64,000 nucleotides of DNA from Akkermansia muciniphila. GTDB taxonomy: Bacteria > Verrucomicrobiota > Verrucomicrobiia > Limisphaerales > UBA9464. Made by a program: the position numbers and the translations under genes. Position 1 is the first letter of the stretch. Each line of letters opens with the position of its first letter. The stretch is from contig CAMAUY010000001.1 in the NCBI GenBank assembly GCA_945861565.1, positions 1 to 64,000 on the forward strand, given 5' to 3'. The notes under the pieces are model-generated. The model saw nothing but the letters and a program-made list of their open reading frames with translations, did not search any database and had not been told where the DNA came from. Below, piece after piece: positions 1 to 8,365 of this stretch.

Positions 1-117
1 AGCGCAAGAAACCGCGACCTGGCCAAATTCGAAAAATTCGCCACCACCCTCAGAAATTTCCGACGTTTACCGGCTCACGAGCGGCCGCTAATGCCCAACT
101 TCTTTGACCAAATCTGA
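1..117 (+). CDS. C-terminal tail of a truncated CDS (frame 1, open from the window edge to a TGA)
   Basis: 39 codons open from base 1: SARNRDLAKFEKFATTLRNFRRLPAHERPLMPNFFDQI*. Family not recognisable. Confidence 0.25.
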   Translation, partial: SARNRDLAKFEKFATTLRNFRRLPAHERPLMPNFFDQI

Positions 118-160
118 GTGGCATTGGGCAGGATGCCAGCGCTCCCAGGGTGGCGGTTCA

Positions 161-280
161 TGGACAGCGTTGTTCGAGAACCTTGAGGACGGAGCCACCG
201 TCGATGACTTCCTTGCAGCAGTCTGCCATGTACTCGGAGGAGGCTATGAGGAAGGGCCGTTTTGGAAACTGCTCTCGTAG
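161..280 (+). pseudogene. DUF433-like antitoxin remnant (C-terminal fragment)
   Basis: Reads WTALFENLEDGATVDDFLAAVCHVLGGGYEEGPFWKLLS*. The 'ALFENLEDGATVDDFL' motif resembles DUF433 C-termini. No start codon, and it abuts a REP-like repeat (gccagcgctcccag). Confidence 0.35.
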
Positions 281-1185
281 GTCGCTCGGATGCCGGCTTC
301 GAGACTTATCTCAGGCTTCCAGCCCAACGCAAAGATGCGGGATGAATCCAACAATTTCCGGGGTGTTCCATCCGGCTTGGAGGTGTCCCACATAATTCGC
401 CCTTTGAACCCGACGACGTCGCCCACCAGTTCGGCCAGCGCACGGATTGTGAGGTCGGTGCCGGAACCCACATTGATTACTTGCTCGTCGCTGTAGCGAT
501 CCATCAGGAGTGTTGCGGCCCGGGCGAAATCATCAACGTGGAGGAACTCGCGCAGGGCCGACCCGGTACCCCAGCACACCACCTCGGGAGCGCCGGTGAT
601 CTTGGCCTCGTGAAATTTGCGCAGGAGGGCGGGCAGAACATGGGAGTTCTGCTGGTCATAGTTGTCATGCGGTCCGTACATGTTGGTCGGCATGGCGGAA
701 ATAAAGTCGCAACCGTGTTGCCGGCGAAAGGCCTGGCAAAGTTTGATGCCGGCAATTTTGGCGATCGCGTACCACTCGTTGGTGGGCTCAAGCGGGCCGG
801 TCAGCAGGGATTCTTCCTTGATCGGCTGGGGGGCATGTTTGGGGTAGATGCAGGAGCTCCCCAGAAACAGCATCTTCGTTGTGCCAAACTTCCATCCGGC
901 GTGGATCAAATTAGACTGAATCATGAGGTTTTCCCAGATGAAGTCCGCCGGTTGGCTTTGGTTGGCCTGAATGCCGCCGACTTTCGCCGCTGCCACGAAA
1001 ACGTGGGTTGGGCGCTCACGGTCGAAGAATTGATCCACCGCCGCAGGGTCAAAAAGATTCAGTTCCGCCCGGGTCCGGGTCAGGAGGGTGGAGTACCCTT
1101 GTCGCCGCAGATCACGGACGATCGCGCTTCCAGCCAGCCCGTTGTGACCCGCGACGAATATCCTTCTTTGCGTATCGATCATCAT
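244..1185 (-). CDS. fcl: GDP-L-fucose synthase (NAD-dependent epimerase/reductase)
   Basis: IFVAGHNGLAGSAIVRDL Rossmann motif, LGSSCIYP, NEWYAIAKIAGIK (YxxxK), PTNMYGPHDNYD. Start placed at MMIDTQRR, inside the longer ORF to 1230. Confidence 0.93.
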   Translation of the reverse strand: MMIDTQRRIFVAGHNGLAGSAIVRDLRRQGYSTLLTRTRAELNLFDPAAVDQFFDRERPTHVFVAAAKVGGIQANQSQPADFIWENLMIQSNLIHAGWKFGTTKMLFLGSSCIYPKHAPQPIKEESLLTGPLEPTNEWYAIAKIAGIKLCQAFRRQHGCDFISAMPTNMYGPHDNYDQQNSHVLPALLRKFHEAKITGAPEVVCWGTGSALREFLHVDDFARAATLLMDRYSDEQVINVGSGTDLTIRALAELVGDVVGFKGRIMWDTSKPDGTPRKLLDSSRIFALGWKPEISLEAGIRATYESSFQNGPSS

Positions 1186-1336
1186 TAGCGTTTTCCGAGG
1201 TGCTTGAGGGCACTGATTATTTAACTTCAACCGCAGCCGGTCGCGCTGAGGTTAACGGCTGTCAAACTAATCGACCGGGGTTTTGATGGCAAGGTGGGAA
1301 GGCGGAAAGCACCCCTTGGCGGTGTGAGACAAAGAT

Positions 1337-1600
1337 CTTCACGAATTCGCGAATCACCCACATTACTCCCGAAAGCGGGTCAATCCCGTGTTCGGGCTCT
1401 CCTCGAACAGAACCACGCGGTAGGATTCGCACGCGAAGCCGCGAAGCCGCGAAGCAAAACAACGCAGACTCGGGCAACAACTTCGGCATGGATATGGCGC
1501 GCCGAAGGGTACGGCCACGGCGGATTTTCATTTCCCGCTCTCGTCGTGGCTTCGCAACTTCGCGCGAGTATTCAAGTCCGCAGACAAAGACTTGAATGCT
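1337..1600 (+). repeat. Interspersed repeat family C, copy 1 (~265 bp)
   Basis: Shares cttcacga[a/g]ttc[g/t]cgaatcaccca, cgggctctcctcga, gattcgcacgcgaagccgcgaag and gtccgcagacaaagact with 6657-6925. Confidence 0.75.
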
Positions 1601-1657
1601 GAATGGGGAGTCCCTCACACCAAGGACACAAAGGTCACGACGGCGAAGGGGCCAAAC

Positions 1658-1860
1658 TTCAGGGCGCGGAGCGCCGCCAGAGCGCAGGCCACGGCGTGAG
1701 CCGTGGGTTTCAACGCGCGCACTGCGCGAGGGTCGTGTCGTCCTCCCGCTCTGTCGCCCCTGGCGGGGCTTGGACTATTTGCGAATGCGGTCCCATGGCT
1801 CACGCCATGGGCTACGCTCTAGCGCTGCTCCGCAGCTTTGCCTTTGCGCTCGGCTGCGGC
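1658..1860 (+). repeat. Interspersed palindromic repeat family A, copy 1
   Basis: ccacggcgtgagccgtggg ... ctctgtcgcccctggcggggctt ... cccatggctcacgccatgggcta. Same modules at 6935, 10365 and 15430. Confidence 0.75.
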
Positions 1861-1915
1861 GGGATTTTCGCGGGCTGGCGGGTACGTCCGGTCGTATCTA
1901 AAGCCACCGCCGATC

Positions 1916-4543
1916 TCAAGGCTGCGGAGACACGCCGGCAGCGGGCTTCAACTCATAGATCGATGCAGTCGCTTCGTCGTTCACAACAATGCAATGCTGC
2001 TGCGACAAGTGCACAGCGAAGTCTCCATAGTGATCGAGCCACCAGGATGAGGTTTTGGGTATTACCAGATGGGTTGCCCCGAGAGTGACCAAATCTTCGA
2101 GGTGTGCGACCGCCTCCCGGCTGTCTGCCGGGTAACGGTTTGCGTAGGTACCATTCGCCGCCTTTGGAAAGTGCCAGCCGCTTCTTCCGGTAAAACCGAG
2201 CAGGGCATCATCGCCCTTGCTGATGACGACCACCTGGGCTCCCGGCGGAGTCATCGCTTCGACGCACTGCAGGATCGCCCGCCGCAATGCACGGTACTCT
2301 GCGGTCTCGCGGCGACTGTGAGGCTGCCAAACGCAATTCCACTTCTCTTCAAAGCGTCTCCGGTTGGCCTCAAAGATCCGGTCATACTCCCCGACGGCAC
2401 ACAACTCGCCGACCGATGCCTGCCCGAAGTGATGGACAAAGACATCCTCGGCGCAAATCACGCGAAATCCCGCCTGCCGAACCCGAAGGGCGTAGTCATC
2501 ATCCTCGAACATGCCGATCTCGAACCGTTCGTCGAGGGCACCGACTTTTGCGAACAGATCCCGCCGAAAGGCAGTGCAATACATGGCCAGCATTCGCAGT
2601 TCGGAGAGCCGACCCCGATGGATCCCCGCATTCGCACGCGCGAACTGTTTGAATTCGGCATACGTCTTATACGGGGAGTCAATTTGCGCTTCGTTACACG
2701 TTCGGTTCGTCACAGGTCCTACCAGGCCCACTTCCGGATCCGCGAGGACCCGCACCAGACCGTCCCGCCAACCGTCTGCAACCAGGGTGTCGTTGTTCAG
2801 AAGAATCAGAATATCGCCCTGCGCCAACGCCAACGCCTGGTTGTTCGCATGGGCGAACCCCCGGTTTGTATCGTTGAGGAGGATGCGCACAAAGGGATTG
2901 AGACAGGCTACCTCGGCAAGAAACTCACGCGTTCCGTCGGTCGACGCATTGTCGACGACAATCAATTCATCTGCAGCGGGCCATCCATTCTCGAACAGAC
3001 TCGCCAGGCACATGCGCGTATAGACGAGTCCACCGAAGGTAACCATGATGACGCTGGCACGCTGTCGCACGGGTGCACCCGTGGGGCAGGCCTCCGGCCT
3101 GCCAGTTCGTGGAGGCTCCGACTCCACGCGGGGTCCGAGACTCTCGCCTCGGCCAGACCAGGGTGTTGGCACCGCGTCTTGGTCCGAAGCGACGATGGCC
3201 GAGGTTGACGTTTCCAGCCGAGCCACCGGCACCTGCAGGTTCCTCGCCGTATCCAATGTCTGCTCCGGCAATCGCGTTGGCCATCGTCCCGTCGGGGTCA
3301 ACACCAGTGACGGGGGCAGCACAGACGGCTCCGGTTGCGATGGCCGCAATGGCCGCGTCGCGCCCGGGAGGCGAATGCCAACCTCGGCGAGCAACCGCGG
3401 CAGCACCACGTCATGGGCAAAATATTCACGGGCCACGGCCCACGCGGCGCGGCGGTGCTTCCCGTAATCGGAATTGATCGATTCGATTCCGGCGATGATT
3501 TCGTCCATCGTCAGGAATCCAAACAATCCGGCGCCGGTGGGGAGGCTGTTGCAGAAACCCGTTTCTTGAGTTACCACCGGCCGGCCGGCCGCCAGATAGG
3601 TGACGGCGCGATCGCTAAACCAACCGCTGCGCAGGCGGACGTTTTGGTCCTTTGCGACGGTGAATTCACCTCGGGAATCGGCGATGTACGCCCGATAGGC
3701 GTCGGGATCGGCCGAGAAATCCACCGCCGGTCGGACGTGCCAACCGTGCGCTTCGAGCATTCGTTGCGCATCGGCGTCATAACGGGCTAGAGCCAATTCG
3801 AACGGTTGCTGGACCCGCCGCGGCAACTCGATGAACTTCAGGAATTCGAGATGCTTGCTCCATCGGTAGACGTCTCCTTCGAAATGAACCTCGCGCCCGG
3901 GTTGGCACCAATTCCCGATCGTGGTGAAGGCGTTTGCGTCGTCGCGCCCGCGGCCCTCCCAGAATTCCATCACGACCGGTTGGCGGGTGGGAAGGAAATG
4001 GAATTGCGTGGGTTTCGGCACCCGACAATCGGATCGTCCGAGATTTTCTCCGAACGTGAAGAAGGCGCAATGGGGCGAGAGGTAGTCGATGGTTTCCTCT
4101 TTTCCGTCGTACAGTTCCATCTGAACGTCAACCGGGTCCGTCTCGAGGAAGACCAGCCGGTTTCCTCGGGTCAGCTCCTCGGTTGGAAGGTGACTGCCAT
4201 GCAGATTAACGATGAGGGCAGCTGATTTATACAAATCCATCAGCTGCAGTTCTGTCATTCCAAAGTACCGACTTTCATACGGTGCGTGGTAGGCCCATTT
4301 GTTGCCAAAGCCGAAGCGCGAAAGAATCCCGGAAATATAATCTGCGGCCCGTGCCGGCCCGTCGTCGGTCGAGCTGCGCATCAATTTGCTGGGAGTGCAA
4401 CCATGAGCCTCGACGTAATAGACATCGAACCCGAGCCGTTCCAGACCCACGAGGTAGTGGAGGGTTTGCCAGGCAACTCCGGCGACGGGAAAGTGACCCA
4501 GAAATCCCAGGAGGACTATTTTCTCAGGACTCCTGACGTTCAT
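1916..4543 (-). CDS. Two-domain glycosyltransferase: N-terminal GT-B-like domain plus C-terminal GT2 domain
   Basis: 875 aa. C-terminal part has ASVIMVTFGGLVYTRMCLASLFENGW..DELIVVDNASTDGTREFL..ILLNNDT (GT2). N-terminal part ends WFSDRAVTYLAAGRPVVTQETGF, typical of GT1/GT4-like folds. The domains are joined by a low-complexity linker. Confidence 0.85.
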   Translation of the reverse strand: MNVRSPEKIVLLGFLGHFPVAGVAWQTLHYLVGLERLGFDVYYVEAHGCTPSKLMRSSTDDGPARAADYISGILSRFGFGNKWAYHAPYESRYFGMTELQLMDLYKSAALIVNLHGSHLPTEELTRGNRLVFLETDPVDVQMELYDGKEETIDYLSPHCAFFTFGENLGRSDCRVPKPTQFHFLPTRQPVVMEFWEGRGRDDANAFTTIGNWCQPGREVHFEGDVYRWSKHLEFLKFIELPRRVQQPFELALARYDADAQRMLEAHGWHVRPAVDFSADPDAYRAYIADSRGEFTVAKDQNVRLRSGWFSDRAVTYLAAGRPVVTQETGFCNSLPTGAGLFGFLTMDEIIAGIESINSDYGKHRRAAWAVAREYFAHDVVLPRLLAEVGIRLPGATRPLRPSQPEPSVLPPSLVLTPTGRWPTRLPEQTLDTARNLQVPVARLETSTSAIVASDQDAVPTPWSGRGESLGPRVESEPPRTGRPEACPTGAPVRQRASVIMVTFGGLVYTRMCLASLFENGWPAADELIVVDNASTDGTREFLAEVACLNPFVRILLNDTNRGFAHANNQALALAQGDILILLNNDTLVADGWRDGLVRVLADPEVGLVGPVTNRTCNEAQIDSPYKTYAEFKQFARANAGIHRGRLSELRMLAMYCTAFRRDLFAKVGALDERFEIGMFEDDDYALRVRQAGFRVICAEDVFVHHFGQASVGELCAVGEYDRIFEANRRRFEEKWNCVWQPHSRRETAEYRALRRAILQCVEAMTPPGAQVVVISKGDDALLGFTGRSGWHFPKAANGTYANRYPADSREAVAHLEDLVTLGATHLVIPKTSSWWLDHYGDFAVHLSQQHCIVVNDEATASIYELKPAAGVSPQP
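3061..3150. repeat. Palindromic interspersed repeat inside the inter-domain linker of the GT fusion
   Basis: gggtgcaccc palindrome, ggcaggcctccggcctgcc inverted repeat, then ggaggctccgactccacgcggggt, which matches ggagcctccgactccgcgcggggt in the intergenic cluster at 26940. Confidence 0.65.
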
Positions 4544-6420
4544 GCGATCGCAGTGCTTTGTTCGACTGTCGGCGTTGCCTTTTCTCGCGCCAGTCCAACC
4601 TGGGCGTCGTAGAGTTGTTTGTAATGCTTACCGAGGGCGAGCAGTTCGGCCTGGGTTCCTTTTTCGACTAATTGACCCTGCTGCAGCACCAGGATGATAT
4701 CCGCGTTGTTGAGCGTTGAGAGTCGATGAGCAATCATGAAGGTTGTGCGTCCGGCCATCAGGCGGTCGAGCGCATCCAGAATTACCGCTTCGGTCTTGGA
4801 ATCGACCGAGGAGGTGGGCTCGTCAAGAATGAGAATTGGAGCATCCTTCAGAAATGCGCGAGCGATGGAGATTCGTTGCCGTTCACCGCCCGAGACGGCG
4901 GCACCGCGCTCCCCCAGCATGGTCTGGTATTTTTGGGGCAGGTTCATAATGAAGTCATGGGCGTTTGCGCACTTGGCTGCCTCCACGATCTCTGCGTCGG
5001 TCGCATCCAGCCGGCCGTACCGAATGTTTTCAGCGATCGTGCCTGAAAACAGGAGCGGTTCCTGCAGAACGACACTGACCTGATCTCGGAGGGATCGAAG
5101 TAGGATCTTCCGAATATCCACTCCATCGAGCAGAATCCGGCCTCCTGTGATGTCATAAAAGCGTGGCAACAAACTGACGAGCGTGCTCTTTCCGGCTCCG
5201 GTTTGTCCGACGATTCCGACCACCTGTCCGGGCTTCACCTCGAACGAAATGTCCGAGAGGGTATTCGTCCTGCCCGGGTAGGCGAACTTGACGCCCTCCC
5301 ATTGCAGATGCCCCTTGGCTCGTTGCATCGCCTGGGCACCGGGCTCATCCCGGATGTCGGGTACGGTGTCGAGGAGTTCGAACGTATTTTTCAGGCTTAT
5401 GAAGCGATCCTGCAACGAGCCGATGGTAAAACTTATGGCTTCCAACGGCTTGTAGACTGCAGCGATATAGGCGATCACCACCAACATTTGGCCAACGGTC
5501 AGCCGCCCTTGTATTACCTGGTACGCGCCGATCCCGAGAACAACCGAGGTGCCGATCGCGGTGATCATATTCACCACGAGGGAAAAAACGGTCTGGCGAA
5601 CGGTGATCTTGACTCGCTCAGTCACCGCGTGAGTTGTCTGGGTGCGAAAACGTTTGAACTCATGTTCTTCGCGTCCAAACGCAACAATGACACGCATGAT
5701 GGACAAGCTTTCATGGATGACGGAGAGAGATTCCCCTTCGAGTGAGAGGACGCGCTGAAGGCGATTCTGGATGTGGGAGGCATAATACCCGACCGAGTAA
5801 TAAAGGAAAGGCACCACGGCGAGCGATGCCAAGGCGATCCACGGGTCCATGGCAAACGAGATCCAGAGCATTCCGACCAGAGTGAGCGCGCTTTCCATGA
5901 GCATGGGGACCGTCATGATCAGAGCCGCGGGTGCGTCGCCCTGGCTGTTAATCATATAGATCAGCATGCCTGACCGGCGGCGCTCGTGATAGGCCAGCGA
6001 TAGGCGCTGGGCATGCAGGAACATCTGGCTGCGAAAATCGAGGGTGATAAACTGGTCAATCCGGGTGTTGATGTAATTCGACACCACATGCAGACTGTTC
6101 AGGAGCAGCGTCACGGCCAAGCCACCGCAGACCGCGATGACCAGCAACGAGATCCGGTCGGTGCCGACGGTACCCAGGGCGCGGGCCAAAATGGGAGGCA
6201 GTGGCTGCCGTTCGAGCACATGATCGACCACGATCTTGAGGGTCCACGGCGTCAGCAGCGCGGCCGCCGCCGACAGCATGGTGACGACAATCGAGGCCGC
6301 TGCCAGCCGCCAGTGGGGCTTTAGATACCGGAAAACCCGGATGACGTATTTGAAAGGAATCGCGTTCATCCGTCGGTCACACGGGTCTGGCCGATTCAAA
6401 TTCACCCGGGTAGACGTCAT
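4540..6420 (-). CDS. ABC transporter, fused permease/ATPase (MsbA-like exporter)
   Basis: VGIVGQTGAGKSTLVSLL (Walker A), AVSGGERQRISIARAFLKDAPILILDEPTSSVD (signature/Walker B), six-TM N-terminus. 4-bp overlap with the GT gene. Confidence 0.95.
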   Translation of the reverse strand: MTSTRVNLNRPDPCDRRMNAIPFKYVIRVFRYLKPHWRLAAASIVVTMLSAAAALLTPWTLKIVVDHVLERQPLPPILARALGTVGTDRISLLVIAVCGGLAVTLLLNSLHVVSNYINTRIDQFITLDFRSQMFLHAQRLSLAYHERRRSGMLIYMINSQGDAPAALIMTVPMLMESALTLVGMLWISFAMDPWIALASLAVVPFLYYSVGYYASHIQNRLQRVLSLEGESLSVIHESLSIMRVIVAFGREEHEFKRFRTQTTHAVTERVKITVRQTVFSLVVNMITAIGTSVVLGIGAYQVIQGRLTVGQMLVVIAYIAAVYKPLEAISFTIGSLQDRFISLKNTFELLDTVPDIRDEPGAQAMQRAKGHLQWEGVKFAYPGRTNTLSDISFEVKPGQVVGIVGQTGAGKSTLVSLLPRFYDITGGRILLDGVDIRKILLRSLRDQVSVVLQEPLLFSGTIAENIRYGRLDATDAEIVEAAKCANAHDFIMNLPQKYQTMLGERGAAVSGGERQRISIARAFLKDAPILILDEPTSSVDSKTEAVILDALDRLMAGRTTFMIAHRLSTLNNADIILVLQQGQLVEKGTQAELLALGKHYKQLYDAQVGLAREKATPTVEQSTAIA

Positions 6421-6656
6421 TCCAGTAGCCCGGGGTGTTCAGGTTGGGGGAGTTCATCATCCTCTCGGAGGCACAGCTTCGTAGCGGGTTAATTCGGTGA
6501 AAAGGATTTTCGGGGGAGCGGAGCTCCCTGGCGCTGTCGGGAATCTCTTCCATTGCGTCGGCATCTCATGCAAGACAATGAGAAAACCTTTAACACTCAG
6601 CGCCAAAAACACAATTAAAAGCGCACCGGGCAGGACGCAGGCGGCGTAAGACATGA

Positions 6657-6925
6657 ATCTTCACGAGTTCTCGAATCACCCACCGTATTGCTGCAAACGG
6701 GTCGATGCCTTGATCGGGCTCTCCTCGACAGAAACCAACCCGTATGATTCGCACGCGAAGCCGCGAAGTCGCGAAGCAAAGCAGAGCAGAGCAGAGCAGA
6801 CTTGGGCACGGACTGCGGCATGGATGGGATCCCCCGATGGGCACCCCCATCGGCGGATTTCCAATTCCTGTTCGCCTCGCGCCTTCGCGCGAGAATCCGG
6901 GTCCGCAGACAAAGACTCGAGTTTG
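6657..6925 (+). repeat. Interspersed repeat family C, copy 2
   Basis: Extended similarity to 1337-1600, same orientation. Confidence 0.75.
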
Positions 6926-6934
6926 ACCATTCCG

Positions 6935-7155
6935 GAGGCGCGGAGCGCCGCAAGAACTTAGCCCATGGCGTGAGCCACGGGATTTCAGGCACGGGGTGCG
7001 CGAGCCCCGGAGGGGCGACAGAGAATATCGCCACAATAGGATGAATTATCCGCAGGCTCTGTCGCCCCTGACGGGGCTTGCGTCATGCGCCAACACCGTC
7101 CCACGGCTCACGCCGTGGGCTAAGATCTGACGCCGCTCCGCGGCTAGGAGCCGCT
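6935..7155 (+). repeat. Interspersed palindromic repeat family A, copy 2
   Basis: ggcgcggagcgccgc / cccatggcgtgagccacggg / gccccggaggggcgacagag ... ctctgtcgcccctgacggggctt / cccacggctcacgccgtgggcta / gccgctccgcggc: nested inverted modules. Confidence 0.8.
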
Positions 7156-7240
7156 CAAAAAGGTTCCTAGACATTCTCTGCCAAGAAAATGGCCTGTTTT
7201 TCAGTGGAATCGGATTTTTGTCTTACACCCGGACGCAGGC

Positions 7241-7403
7241 GGTGCATTCACAAGTTGTTGGTAGAGGGGTTGTCGCGCTGCGACAACCCCGCCCGCGTTC
7301 AGCGGGCAAGCAGGGCAGCAGTGATGTTCGTGCCGCACCTTAACGGCGCGGGGACGCCGCAGCGCGGCGTCCGCTACCTTCTCCAACAACTTCGGGATGC
7401 ACC
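7241..7403. mobile_element. MITE-like element family B, copy 1
   Basis: Terminal inverted repeat ggtgcattcacaagttgttgg ... ccaacaacttcgggatgcacc. Internal palindromes ttgtcgcgctgcgacaa, cccgcgttcagcggg and gacgccgcagcgcggcgtc. ggacgcag occurs on both flanks. Confidence 0.7.
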
Positions 7404-7417
7404 GGGACGCAGACTCT

Positions 7418-8365
7418 TTAAGAGTTGTTACCGGGCGTTGCTCCGTTTTCCACCACTTCGCGAGTCACGGATTGAGGTCTCTTGTTGACGGTGAGGTAGA
7501 TTCGACCGATGTACTCACCGGCCATCCCGAGAACCAACAGCTGTGTGCCTGAGAAGACAAGAATTGCGGCCATCAACGACCCCCAACCCAGGGGCGTTTT
7601 GTACCAGTAGCGTTCGGCAACGACTGCGATCGTAAAAAGAAAGCCCGCCGCCGCGAGAGCGAATCCCAGCAGGGTCGCCAGGTGCAGGGGCATCACGGAA
7701 AAATTAACGAACATGTTCAACCAGAGCTTTAGCAGCCGACCGATGGTATAGCCGCTTTGCCCCGACTCGCGTGGGGCGTGCGTCACGAGCACCCGGCCGA
7801 TGTTTTGAGTCACCTGAAGAATGAGGCCATCGACATAGGCAAATGGCCCCTCATACCGGCATATTTCGGTGGCGACAAATGCGCTCATGCATCGAAAACT
7901 GGAGAGGTAAAGCCCTTTCGGTTTGTCCAGCAGGAGGTCTGCGACGGAGTTCGTCAGCCAACTTCCCAGGTTACGCCAGCCTTGATGCTGCTTTTTTTCG
8001 TAGTAACTGTAGACGACCTCACAACCGGTCGCGCGGGCGTGGCTCAAGAGCTTCAAGACCTCGGAGGTCGGGTTCTGGAGATCGTCGTCCATGGTGACAA
8101 CGTGGGCACCGCGGGCATGACGCAAGCCCGCCATGACGGCGTTGTGTTCGCCAAAATTTCGGGCGAGTTTCACGAGTTTTATCGGGCACGCGTATTGCAT
8201 CATGAGCTTCTCGCAGGCGGCGGCGGTGTTGTCGCGACTCCCATCGTTGACCAACACTAATTCGCAACCGCCGTCAACGGGAAGAGCGGTCAACTCGCGT
8301 AATAAGCGTTCGATGGTCTCCTCCGAATTGTACAGCGGCACGACGATGGTGAGCGCGGGTCTCAT
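7418..8365 (-). CDS. Polyprenyl-phosphate glycosyltransferase, GT2 (DPM1/GtrB/ArnC-like)
   Basis: LTIVVPLYNSEETIERLL, ELVLVNDGSRDNT, VTMDDDLQNPTSEV and two C-terminal TM segments. Confidence 0.93.
   Translation of the reverse strand: MRPALTIVVPLYNSEETIERLLRELTALPVDGGCELVLVNDGSRDNTAAACEKLMMQYACPIKLVKLARNFGEHNAVMAGLRHARGAHVVTMDDDLQNPTSEVLKLLSHARATGCEVVYSYYEKKQHQGWRNLGSWLTNSVADLLLDKPKGLYLSSFRCMSAFVATEICRYEGPFAYVDGLILQVTQNIGRVLVTHAPRESGQSGYTIGRLLKLWLNMFVNFSVMPLHLATLLGFALAAAGFLFTIAVVAERYWYKTPLGWGSLMAAILVFSGTQLLVLGMAGEYIGRIYLTVNKRPQSVTREVVENGATPGNNS

Noticed and set aside
1603-2088. 161-aa ORF with VSSSRSVAPGGAWTICE
   Set aside because: Translation of family A repeat DNA and antisense of the GT fusion 3' end.
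2069-3208. 379-aa plus-strand ORF
   Set aside because: Shadow ORF antisense to the GT2 domain; GC-rich codon bias artefact with no motifs.
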